Numbered from the stretch's first letter, positions 1 through 5,373 are shown. The stretch: DNA of 5,373 bases from Melioribacter roseus (GCA_020724325.1 DYHC01000153.1:1-5373), one strand, 5' to 3'. Notes: a model not told the origin generated them from the letters alone. Numbers and translations: made by a program.

Positions 1-108
1 GTAGTTCCTCAGTCGCTTCGCTCCCTCGAAATAACATTTCTCAGTCACTTCGCTCCATCGAAATAACATTTCTCGGTCACTTCGCTCCTTAGGAATATCA
101 TTTCTGAG
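1..108 (-). repeat. Decayed array of 32-bp TTTCGA/GAGAA repeats downstream of hutU
   Basis: Read on the minus strand, three units lie at 66-97, 34-65 and 1-33 with an exact 32-bp period, and a leftover tail lies at 98-108. Each begins with TATTTCGA (TATTCCTA in the most decayed unit), has a GGAGCGAAG core, and two of the three end in GAGAAATG. The array at 4671-4800 on the plus strand is the same family; its units end in GAAGTGA instead. The array begins about 20 bp past the hutU stop codon and runs to the window edge, so it may continue. The minus strand, which is the hutU mRNA sense, can fold each unit into a hairpin: TATTTC pairs with GAAATG and the centre is a GAA triloop. There is no spacer diversity and no coding frame. 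A T9 run at 109-117 separates it from hutU; it would only help terminate a plus-strand transcript. Confidence 0.85.
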
Positions 109-129
109 TTTTTTTTTCATAAGTCAATA

Positions 130-1788
130 TTAATCCATCATAGGAATTCTAAGTCCAAACTTTTTAGCATTTTCAATTGCCTGATCGTATCCTGCATCAG
201 CATGCCGTACTATTCCCATTCCCGGATCATACGTCAAAACTCTTTCCAATCTTTCCTCTGCATCCTTTGAGCCGTCTGCAACAACAACCATTCCGGCATG
301 GATTGACTTGCCTATTCCAACACCGCCGCCATGATGAACAGAAACCCAGCTGGCACCTCCAATAGCATTTAATAATGCGTTTAATATAGGCCAGTCCGCT
401 ATTGCGTCGCTTCCATCAATCATTCCTTCTGTTTCTCTGTTTGGAGAGGCAACGGATCCGCAATCGAGATGGTCTCTGCCAATTACTATTGGCGCACTTA
501 CTTTTCCTTCGGCAACCAAGCGATTAAATATTTTGCCCATCTTAGCCCGTTCGCCATATCCAAGCCAACAAATCCTTGCCGGTAAGCCCTGGAAGCGAAC
601 TTTCTTTTGAGCCATTTCAATCCATCTTATAAGCGCTTTATTTTCCGGAAATGTTTCCATTACCGCTTTATCTGTTTCGTAAATATCATTTGGTTCTCCT
701 GATAAAACAGCCCATCTGAATGGCCCTTTGCCATCGCAGAAAAGGGGACGGATATATTCCGGAACGAAGCCGGGGATATCGAATGCGTTTGCCACACCAT
801 TTTCCTTTGCTTCGCCGCGGATACTATTTCCGTAATCGAATGCAACAGAACCGCGCGACTGAAACTCCAGCATTGCTTTTACATGTGTTACAATTGTCTT
901 CTTCGATAGTTCAATATACTTTGACGGATTTTCATGGCGTAACTGAAAAGCTTCTACCAGTGTCATTCCCATCGGCACATATCCATTTAATGTATCATGT
1001 GCAGATGTTTGATCTGTTATAATATCGGGAATAATATCTCTCCTTAGAAGTTCTGGTAAAATTTCACCGGCATTTCCAACAAGACCAACAGAAAGAGCTT
1101 GTTTATTTTTCTTAGCATCTACAACGAGTTTAAGTGCTTCATCTAGATTATCTGTTATTGTATCGATATAGCCGGTATCAATTCTTTTTTGAATTCTAAC
1201 TCTATCAACATCAATACCAAGGAAAGCAGCACCATTCATTGTAGCCGCAAGAGGTTGAGCACCGCCCATTCCGCCTAATCCGGCAGTAAGCAAAAATTTT
1301 CCGCTTAATGATCCGTTAAAATATTTACGTGCACATTCTGCAAATGTTTCGTACGTACCTTGCAGAATGCCCTGTGTTCCAATGTAAATCCAGCTTCCGG
1401 CGGTCATCTGACCATACATTGTTAATCCCAGTTGATCTAATTTTCTGAATTCATCCCATGTTGCCCAATCGGGAACGAGCATTGAATTAGAAATAATTAC
1501 ACGTGGCGCATTTGAATGAGTTCGAAAAATTCCGACAGGTTTACCGGATTGGATTAAGAGGGTCTCATCATTTTCTAAATTTTTAAGAGAATTAACAATT
1601 GCATCGAAAGAATCCCAATTACGTGCAGCTTTACCTGAACCGCCGTAAACAATTAGGTCTTCCGGTCGTTCTGCCACTTCTGGGTCTAGGTTATTCATAA
1701 GCATTCGGAGTGCTGCTTCTTGTATCCATCCCTTGCACGCAATTTTATTTCCGGTAGGAGCTTTAATAGATTTTGTAAGTGTTGTCAT
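130..1788 (-). CDS. hutU: Urocanate hydratase (urocanase)
   Basis: Urocanase (EC 4.2.1.49) converts urocanate and water to 4-imidazolone-5-propionate, the second step of histidine degradation, in the cytoplasm, using tightly bound NAD+ as an electrophile. At 552 residues it has the usual family length (about 555) and is complete. Visible signatures are [11 protein letters not shown] (48-58), the glycine-rich NAD-binding loop [10 protein letters not shown] (170-179), [13 protein letters not shown] (260-272), LPARICW (402-408) with C407 matching the active-site cysteine (Cys410 in the Pseudomonas enzyme), [17 protein letters not shown] (438-454) and [16 protein letters not shown] (485-500). The start is an ATG with AAGGA 7 nt upstream. 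A 74-bp gap separates it from the gene upstream. A TATTTTTA element on the minus strand at 1839-1846 is a weak promoter candidate, so it could be transcribed alone or with add. No hutH, hutI or hutG is in view. The family call is secure. Confidence 0.98.
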   Translation of the reverse strand: MTTLTKSIKAPTGNKIACKGWIQEAALRMLMNNLDPEVAERPEDLIVYGGSGKAARNWDSFDAIVNSLKNLENDETLLIQSGKPVGIFRTHSNAPRVIISNSMLVPDWATWDEFRKLDQLGLTMYGQMTAGSWIYIGTQGILQGTYETFAECARKYFNGSLSGKFLLTAGLGGMGGAQPLAATMNGAAFLGIDVDRVRIQKRIDTGYIDTITDNLDEALKLVVDAKKNKQALSVGLVGNAGEILPELLRRDIIPDIITDQTSAHDTLNGYVPMGMTLVEAFQLRHENPSKYIELSKKTIVTHVKAMLEFQSRGSVAFDYGNSIRGEAKENGVANAFDIPGFVPEYIRPLFCDGKGPFRWAVLSGEPNDIYETDKAVMETFPENKALIRWIEMAQKKVRFQGLPARICWLGYGERAKMGKIFNRLVAEGKVSAPIVIGRDHLDCGSVASPNRETEGMIDGSDAIADWPILNALLNAIGGASWVSVHHGGGVGIGKSIHAGMVVVADGSKDAEERLERVLTYDPGMGIVRHADAGYDQAIENAKKFGLRIPMMD

Positions 1789-1862
1789 TCATAAATCCTT
1801 GTTATTTACTTCTGCGCATAAAAAAAATTTAGTCAGAATAAAAATAGCTGTTTTGAAAAAAA

Positions 1863-2201
1863 TTAATTACTGAAATACTTTTCCAGTAGAACTTTGTATT
1901 GATTATAGGCAGATCTGTAGAGCCAGCGCTTTAAGAATCCGCTTGTTTTTATTTTTTTCCCCAGATGATCAACATTTTCTTTTAATCTAAATCCAAGTTT
2001 TGTCTTTTCTTCTTTAGTAAATTTTATTTCGTATTCCGGTAAATTCAATTTGTCCACAATTGAATTAAAGGAACGTACATCGGTATAAAATTTTTCATCG
2101 TCAGAAATCTGCTTAAGAATAGTCTTGCAAAAACTAAGAAGAATTTTTTTTTCGTTCTTATCGAATTCGAATGTGTAATTTTTGAATAAAGGTTTAGCCA
2201 T
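1863..2201 (-). CDS. Small conserved-looking protein of unknown function, coupled to add
   Basis: I do not recognise this 112-residue protein. It is lysine-rich (about 20 Lys) and probably mostly helical. It has no signal peptide, membrane segment or metal-binding motif; the single Cys is at 25. The C-terminal third (about 80-112) is strongly basic and aromatic, with GKKIK, LKRWLYR and YNQYKVLLEKYF, which could bind nucleic acid or a partner protein, but that is speculation. The gene is supported by its position. Its ATG lies 1 nt after the add stop codon, and its AAAGG ribosome site sits inside the last codons of add, 6 nt before the ATG, a layout typical of translational coupling. It is therefore probably made together with adenosine deaminase. 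Codon use is as AT-rich as its neighbours, with no sign of recent transfer. Confidence 0.8.
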   Translation of the reverse strand: MAKPLFKNYTFEFDKNEKKILLSFCKTILKQISDDEKFYTDVRSFNSIVDKLNLPEYEIKFTKEEKTKLGFRLKENVDHLGKKIKTSGFLKRWLYRSAYNQYKVLLEKYFSN

Positions 2202-2202
2202 A

Positions 2203-3291
2203 TCATACCTTTAGGGAAAGAAGTTTATCTCTCATCTTTTGATAGCCGGGTTTAATAACATTGTAAATGTAGTGTAAACGTGTTTTGTACGGAATGAAAG
2301 AAGATTTCATAGCGTTGATATTAAGTTTTTCTACATCATCAAGATTCAGCCCAAACATTTCAATAGCTGTTAAATATTCCTTTGTTAGTGTTGTGTCGCT
2401 CATTAGTCTGTCGTCTGTATTTAAAAATACTCTGAACTTTTCTTTATAATATTTTATGAATGGGTGATTCTCCAGTTTATCAACAGCACCTGTATGGACG
2501 TTGCTCAATAGACACAATTCAAGCGGCAGACGTGTATCTAGAACATACTGAGCCAGCTCGCCAAGAGCAATTATGTTACCGTCTTTATCGAAGACCATAT
2601 CTTCAACAAGCCGCGTGGCATGTCCAATCCGCAGCGCACCGCAAATTTGAATAGCTTGCCATATTGAATCTTTACCAAATGCTTCACCGGCATGAATTGT
2701 TATATTGAAATTCTTCTGCTTTATATATTGAAATGCATCAAGATGTTTTTTAGGAGGATAACCGCCTTCTTCACCGGCTAAATCAAATCCTACTACACCC
2801 TGGTTTCTAAAGTTTACAGCAAGTTCTGAAATTTCAAGAGTATTTTTCATGTTACGCATACCGCATAATATTAATCCGTAACCTACACCGAAATCTTCTT
2901 TCCCTTTTTGCAGTCCTTCAAGAACTGCTTGAATTATATCTTCGTGGTAAAGACCTTTTTGTGTGTGAAATACCGGTGCAAAACGCGTCTCTACATAGCA
3001 TACTCCGTCCTTATGCATATCTTCAATCATTTCGTAAGCGACTCTAAATAAAGCATCTTTAGTTTGCATTACTGCGCATGTATGTTCAAATCCTTGTAAG
3101 TATTCAACGAGATTACCTTTATTAGCGCCGCGGTGGAACCATTCTGCCAATTCGCCGGGTTCTGAAGTAGGTAGTTTGGTGTATTTCATTTCTTTAGCTA
3201 ACTCAATAATTGTTTGCGGTCTTAATCCGCCATCAAGATGATCATGCAGTAAAACTTTAGGTACATTTTTTACTATCTCTGCAGTTTTCAA
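2203..3291 (-). CDS. add: Adenosine deaminase
   Basis: This enzyme hydrolyses adenosine (or deoxyadenosine) to inosine and ammonia in cytoplasmic purine salvage. It is a zinc-dependent TIM-barrel amidohydrolase of 362 residues, about the family length. Visible sites are HDHLDG (16-21) with zinc ligands H16 and H18, YVETRFAP (99-106), GFDLAGEE (168-175), HAGE (200-203) with zinc ligand H200 and catalytic E203, RIGHAT (221-226) with catalytic H224, SNVHTG (263-268), and NTDDRLMS (291-298) with zinc ligand D293 and D294. The HLDGGLRP start, NTDxRLMS and the ending IKPGY resemble the branch seen in Actinobacteria. Where that branch has CPTSN, this protein reads CLLSN (260-264). The start codon is TTG: GAGGG lies 4 nt upstream (3296-3300), no in-frame ATG occurs before the upstream stop, and the first internal Met (35) would remove the zinc site. 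It heads the minus-strand gene group. Confidence 0.96.
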   Translation of the reverse strand: MKTAEIVKNVPKVLLHDHLDGGLRPQTIIELAKEMKYTKLPTSEPGELAEWFHRGANKGNLVEYLQGFEHTCAVMQTKDALFRVAYEMIEDMHKDGVCYVETRFAPVFHTQKGLYHEDIIQAVLEGLQKGKEDFGVGYGLILCGMRNMKNTLEISELAVNFRNQGVVGFDLAGEEGGYPPKKHLDAFQYIKQKNFNITIHAGEAFGKDSIWQAIQICGALRIGHATRLVEDMVFDKDGNIIALGELAQYVLDTRLPLELCLLSNVHTGAVDKLENHPFIKYYKEKFRVFLNTDDRLMSDTTLTKEYLTAIEMFGLNLDDVEKLNINAMKSSFIPYKTRLHYIYNVIKPGYQKMRDKLLSLKV

Positions 3292-3295
3292 TTTT

Positions 3296-3300
3296 CCCTC
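3296..3300 (-). promoter_or_regulatory. Ribosome binding site that decides the TTG start of add
   Basis: On the minus strand, GAGGG lies 4 nt before TTG at 3291-3289. Codons upstream stay open for a short way but contain no ATG or GTG start before the in-frame stop at 3325-3327, so TTG is the only start that keeps the HDHLDG metal site. Confidence 0.75.
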
Positions 3301-3311
3301 TCTTTTAATTT

Positions 3312-3343
3312 CAAAAATATTCTTTTAGTGTCCGAAAATCAAT
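3312..3343 (-). promoter_or_regulatory. Candidate add promoter (Bacteroidota-type)
   Basis: On the minus strand, TATTTTTG (3319-3312) matches all fixed positions of the Bacteroidota -7 consensus TAnnTTTG. ATTG (3343-3340) lies 20 nt upstream, where the -33 TTTG element is expected. The same bases also read as a sigma-70-like TTGATT, 17 nt, TATTTT. Transcription would begin near 3305, leaving a leader of about 14 nt that just includes the ribosome site. This is pattern matching in AT-rich DNA, with no experimental support. Confidence 0.45.
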
Positions 3344-3360
3344 TTAAACATAATTCTCAA

Positions 3361-3384
3361 ATTCACGGCTGCTTCACCGTGAAT
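3361..3384. promoter_or_regulatory. Palindrome midway between the two divergent promoters
   Basis: Perfect 8-bp inverted arms ATTCACGG (3361-3368) and CCGTGAAT (3377-3384) flank an 8-nt centre. The site is more GC-rich than its surroundings. Its centre (about 3372) is roughly 66 bp upstream of both predicted transcription starts, a position typical of an activator or shared operator. It could also be a hairpin-type intergenic repeat. I do not recognise the regulator. Confidence 0.45.
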
Positions 3385-3399
3385 ATCAGGGAATTTAAC

Positions 3400-3432
3400 C
3401 TTGACTTGCCTATCTTAAAATGGTTATTTTTC
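3400..3432 (+). promoter_or_regulatory. Candidate promoter of the TPR gene
   Basis: CTTG (3400-3403) followed after 21 nt by TATTTTTC (3425-3432) resembles the Bacteroidota pattern TTTG...TAnnTTTG with the final G changed. TTGACT at 3401-3406 also matches a sigma-70 -35 box, but no good -10 box follows at 17 nt. The start would fall near 3439, giving a leader of about 36 nt. Confidence 0.35.
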
Positions 3433-3474
3433 GTGGAATTTAATTAAGAATTTATATTAAAATCAGGAGTATCA

Positions 3475-4638
3475 ATGAAAAAGGGTCTCATTTATTTGAG
3501 CATATTGAGCATGGTTTTAAGCATTACTGCATTTCAATGCGCATCAGCTGAATTGACCGGCGCAAAATTGTATATAAACCAGAAACAATATGATAAAGCA
3601 AAAGAAGCTTTACTAAAAGAGGTTCAAAAGAACCCGGCAAGTGACGAAGGATGGTTTTTATTAGGTTCCATACATGGAGAGGAAGGTAATTTCTCTCTGA
3701 TGTTAGATGCGTTCGATAATTCTTTGAAAGCTAGCAAAAAATTTGAACAACAAATCAAAGACTCAAGACAGTATTATTGGGCAACAAGTTTTAATAAAGG
3801 AGTTATTTATTTTAATAATGCTACAAGATCTACTGCGCAGGACAGCATAAATATTTTTTTCGATAGAGCTGTTGAACAGTTTAAAAACGCAATTCTATGC
3901 GAGCCGGATTCAACAATTTCTTATCAGAATTTGGCATATGCTTATCTAAACCAAAATAAAATTGACGATGCTGTTGTGCCGCTTGAACAATTAACTAATA
4001 TTGGCACTATTCCGGAAGCATTTTCCATGTTAGGACAAATTTACACAGAGAAGGGTAATGTCTTAATGGATACATACAAGGAGAATAAAGATAAAGCTGA
4101 TAGTGTAAAAGCGTTCGAGTGGTTCGATAAAGCTATTAATGTGCTTGTAAACGGGAAAGCGAAATTTCCGACAGACTCTGAAATATTATTAAGATTATCC
4201 AACGTATATATTGCAGCAAATAAATTAGATGTTGCTATGGTTGCTTTTAGAGAAGGAATTGAAAGGGAACCCAATAATCAATATTACCATTACAATTATG
4301 GAGTGCTTTTGCTTAACGCAAATAAATACGAAGAAGCAGAAGCAGAATTTAAACGAGCCATTGAAATTGATCCGGAATATATTAACGCTGTCTATAATTT
4401 AGGAGTAGTGTACGTTCGATGGGCTTCCGAAATGAGAGAAAAAGCTGAAGCCGCCGGTGAAGAAGATTTATCATATCAGGAAAAATTCAAAGCCGCTATT
4501 CCTTTAATGGAAAAATATCTTGAGAAAAATCCTCAGGAAGCAGTTATATGGGAACTGATGGGTAAAATCTATGCTAACCTTCAGATGACTGAAAAATCCA
4601 AAGAAGCATTTGATAAAGCAGATCAGTTAAGAAAGTAA
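3475..4638 (+). CDS. Exported TPR-repeat protein
   Basis: This 387-residue protein has an N-terminal export signal (MKK, then a hydrophobic stretch about 5-20) and a likely signal peptidase I site after A23-S24-A25. C22 is close enough to suggest a lipoprotein, but the residues before it (A-F-Q) fit a lipobox poorly. The rest is tetratricopeptide repeats, about nine, near 26-54, 57-88, 104-142, 147-178, 180-233, 235-267, 269-301, 303-353 and 356-387. The clearest is 269-301, with YNYGVLLL, NKYEEAEAEFKRAIEIDP. Repeats 3, 5 and 8 have insertions between their two helices. TPR arrays are scaffolds for protein-protein contact, so it probably acts in the periplasm or at the outer membrane; its partner is unknown. 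The ATG has AGGAG 5 nt upstream. It diverges from add and ends just before a hairpin and repeat array. Specific function cannot be assigned. Confidence 0.93.
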   Translation: MKKGLIYLSILSMVLSITAFQCASAELTGAKLYINQKQYDKAKEALLKEVQKNPASDEGWFLLGSIHGEEGNFSLMLDAFDNSLKASKKFEQQIKDSRQYYWATSFNKGVIYFNNATRSTAQDSINIFFDRAVEQFKNAILCEPDSTISYQNLAYAYLNQNKIDDAVVPLEQLTNIGTIPEAFSMLGQIYTEKGNVLMDTYKENKDKADSVKAFEWFDKAINVLVNGKAKFPTDSEILLRLSNVYIAANKLDVAMVAFREGIEREPNNQYYHYNYGVLLLNANKYEEAEAEFKRAIEIDPEYINAVYNLGVVYVRWASEMREKAEAAGEEDLSYQEKFKAAIPLMEKYLEKNPQEAVIWELMGKIYANLQMTEKSKEAFDKADQLRK

Positions 4639-4647
4639 TTTTTATTG

Positions 4648-4668
4648 ACTTCTGAAGAATTCAGAAGT
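4648..4668 (+). terminator. Stem-loop just after the TPR gene
   Basis: ACTTCTGAA (4648-4656) and TTCAGAAGT (4660-4668) form a perfect 9-bp stem with a GAA loop, starting 10 nt after the stop codon. The stem is AT-rich and no proper T tract follows, so it is at best a weak intrinsic terminator. It may instead protect the 3' end of the mRNA. Its right arm resembles the tail of the repeat units that follow. Confidence 0.45.
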
Positions 4669-4670
4669 GT

Positions 4671-4800
4671 TATTTCGAAGGAGCGAAGCGACTGAGAAGT
4701 GATATTTCGAAGGAGCAAAGCGACTGAGAAGTGATATTTCGAAGGAGCGAAGCGACTGAGAAGTGATATTTCGAATCCCGCAAAGCGGGATGAGAAGTGA
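4671..4800 (+). repeat. Array of four 32-34-bp TTTCGA/GAGAAG repeats
   Basis: Units are 4671-4702, 4703-4734, 4735-4766 (32 bp each, nearly identical) and 4767-4800 (34 bp). All start TATTTCGA and end GAGAAGTGA. Units 1-3 have an inner core GCGAAGC or GCAAAGC. Unit 4 has a different inner sequence, ATCCCGC-AAA-GCGGGAT, a perfect 7-bp hairpin (4775-4791). In every unit the outer arms TATTTC and GAAGTG can pair (with wobbles), followed by GA opposite GA. The same family lies at 1-108 in opposite orientation. The array has no spacers, so it is not CRISPR, and no credible reading frame. The family resembles TTTCGA-containing intergenic repeats that I recall as common in Bacteroidota-group genomes; a REP-like nature is inferred. 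Confidence 0.9.
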
Positions 4801-4880
4801 TATTTCGAACCCTATTCATCGGGAGAGAAATCTTATCGTAATCAAAGATTTCTCTATGAGGAATCGGGGTCGAAATGACA
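4801..4880. repeat. Head-to-head inverted pair of the TTTCGA repeat
   Basis: A left unit (4801-4832, TATTTCGA to GAGAAATC) faces a right unit on the minus strand (4880-4849, TCATTTCGA to GAGAAA). Together they make a long imperfect hairpin: outer arms 4803-4820 and 4858-4875 match at 15 of 18 positions, and inner arms 4824-4834 and 4845-4855 match at 11 of 11 around a 10-nt loop. The left unit alone can also fold (CCC 4810-4812 with GGG 4821-4823). It is contiguous with the array before it. Such inverted pairs are a hallmark of REP/BIME-like elements. In RNA it could act as a transcript end for the TPR gene. Confidence 0.8.
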
Positions 4881-4950
4881 AACGATATTTTTCAGAGGTT
4901 ATTTTTATTTATATCTAAAATAGACTGTCTCAAAAGTTAATTTTTCGTGA
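4881..4950. other. AT-rich spacer with a possible insertion-sequence end
   Basis: This stretch has no coding frame. It contains AGACTGTCTCAAAAGT (4922-4937), which looks like the terminal inverted repeat of some insertion sequences (I recall similar ends, but cannot name the family with certainty). No transposase remains are present. The 8-mer CTGTCTCA (4925-4932) recurs inverted at 5087-5094, so a small 170-bp non-autonomous remnant is possible but weakly supported. Confidence 0.25.
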
Positions 4951-5029
4951 GGACAAGTCCGCCAAAAAGACGGCGGACAAGTCCACCAAAAAGACGGCGG
5001 ACAAGTCCACCAAAAAGACGGCGGACAAG
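4951..5029. repeat. 24-bp tandem repeat, 3.3 copies
   Basis: Units 4951-4974, 4975-4998 and 4999-5022 differ at one base (G or A at the eleventh position), with a 7-bp partial copy at 5023-5029. The unit contains GGACAAGTCC, then an A5 run, then GACGGC. GTCCGCC (4957-4963) and GGCGGAC (4972-4978) form a perfect 7-bp stem; the A variant weakens it in the later copies. The period is a multiple of three, so frames stay open across it, but no ribosome site or recognisable protein is associated. The near identity suggests recent expansion by slippage. It is markedly more GC-rich than its surroundings. Confidence 0.9.
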
Positions 5030-5070
5030 CTCTGGTTCAAATGATTATGAATTTACACAGATTGTTGATT

Positions 5071-5094
5071 AATCCCGTTTGCGGGATGAGACAG
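5071..5094 (+). repeat. Solo hairpin related to the fourth repeat unit
   Basis: ATCCCG (5072-5077) and CGGGAT (5082-5087) form a 6-bp stem with a TTTG loop, followed by GAGACAG and a T6 run (5095-5100 region). It matches the inner hairpin and GAGA tail of the unit at 4767-4800 but lacks the TATTTCGA arm. It lies 36 bp before the DUF3467-type start, so it could be a leader hairpin or a weak terminator for upstream transcription. Confidence 0.55.
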
Positions 5095-5129
5095 ATTTTT
5101 TCAAGCATATTAATATAGGATTGGACAGA

Positions 5130-5373
5130 ATGAATCAAAACAAAGAACAAATGCAGCAGCAGATAAATATTGAGCTTGGTGAAAAAGAGGCAGAGGGGAT
5201 CTATTCGAATCTCGCAATAATAACGCATTCGCCGGCAGAATTTGTAATAGACTTTACACGCGTTGTTCCGGGCGTTCCAAAAGCAAGAGTACTTTCGCGT
5301 ATTATAACAACGCCACAACATGCTAAGATGCTTTTAAGAGCTCTTAAAGAGAATATCGAAAAGTTAGAGTCTA
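5130..5373 (+). CDS. DUF3467-type protein, 3' end beyond the window
   Basis: 81 codons are visible (family length is about 100), so only the C-terminus is missing. The sequence matches the DUF3467 family as I know it: a short glutamine-rich, variable start (2-11), then INIEL (12-16), AEGIYSNLAIITHSPAEFVIDF (21-42, first half especially conserved), a VxPGVPKARVLSRI segment (45-58) and TPQHAKMLLRAL (61-72). Members are small soluble proteins widespread in Bacteroidota and relatives; their function is unknown as far as I know. There is no signal peptide or membrane segment. The ATG at 5130 has AGGA 9 nt upstream (5117-5120). It shares the strand with the TPR gene, but 491 bp of repeats lie between, so co-transcription is doubtful. 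Confidence 0.9.
   Translation, partial: MNQNKEQMQQQINIELGEKEAEGIYSNLAIITHSPAEFVIDFTRVVPGVPKARVLSRIITTPQHAKMLLRALKENIEKLES

Noticed and set aside
107..120. Intrinsic terminator for hutU using the T9 run
   Set aside because: The T run is on the plus strand and would be A9 in hutU mRNA; no stem precedes it on the hutU strand.
720..1022. 100-codon plus-strand open frame, and shorter ones at 177-365 (+) and 660-845 (-)
   Set aside because: All lie inside hutU in other frames and their products look random, rich in His, Arg and Pro or Ser.
2460..2654. 64-codon plus-strand open frame
   Set aside because: It is antisense to conserved add sequence encoding the catalytic RIGHAT region and has no domain.
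3529..3543. Lipoprotein signal ending at Cys22 of the TPR protein
   Set aside because: The residues before the Cys (Ala-Phe-Gln) fit the lipobox poorly, and a clear A-S-A signal peptidase I site follows; kept only as an alternative.
4041..4274. 77-codon minus-strand open frame resembling a membrane segment
   Set aside because: It is antisense to the TPR gene; the hydrophobic look comes from reversed Lys/Glu codons.
4671..4800. CRISPR array
   Set aside because: Units adjoin with no variable spacers, the period equals the unit length, and no cas genes are nearby.
4947..5072. 41-codon frame (GTG start) encoding three TSPPKRRR repeats
   Set aside because: There is no ribosome binding site, the open frame follows directly from a 24-bp tandem repeat, and the non-repeat tail resembles no protein I know.
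5037..5321. 94-codon open frame on the minus strand
   Set aside because: It is antisense to the convincing DUF3467-type gene and its product is low-complexity and Cys/Tyr-rich, with no recognisable domain.

Overview
The window is about 5.4 kb of AT-rich chromosome with five protein genes. Gene content, the TAnnTTTG-like promoter elements and the dense TTTCGA-type intergenic repeats suggest a member of the Bacteroidota/Chlorobiota/Ignavibacteriota group, possibly Ignavibacteria. That placement is an inference from style, not from a marker gene.

Layout. Positions 1-108 hold a decayed array of 32-bp repeats. Positions 130-3291 hold three minus-strand genes: an adenosine deaminase (add, TTG start), a 112-residue protein of unknown function beginning 1 nt after it, and, after a 74-bp gap, urocanate hydratase (hutU). 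A 183-bp divergent region (3292-3474) carries two candidate promoters pointing apart with a palindrome midway between them. A plus-strand gene for an exported TPR-repeat protein follows (3475-4638). Positions 4639-5129 are non-coding and packed with repeats: a perfect stem-loop, a 32-bp repeat array, a head-to-head inverted repeat pair, a possible insertion-sequence remnant and a 24-bp tandem repeat. The last gene, a DUF3467-type protein (from 5130), is cut by the window edge.

How the genes work together. Adenosine deaminase (adenosine to inosine plus ammonia) and urocanase (second step of histidine breakdown) both belong to nitrogen-releasing salvage or catabolism and could share a transcript, although hutU may have its own promoter. 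No other hut gene is visible. The TPR protein probably acts outside the cytoplasm as a protein-interaction scaffold.

The most interesting signal is in the non-coding DNA. The 32-bp repeats occur on both flanks. In each case the strand that can fold, using a GCGAAGC-type mini-hairpin core and tandem G.A mismatches, is the sense strand of the gene just upstream. One unit carries a completely different inner sequence that is still a perfect hairpin inside the same outer arms, which suggests that the fold rather than the sequence is kept. This looks like a REP/BIME-like element family. I see no defence system, CRISPR array, complete mobile element or RNA gene.
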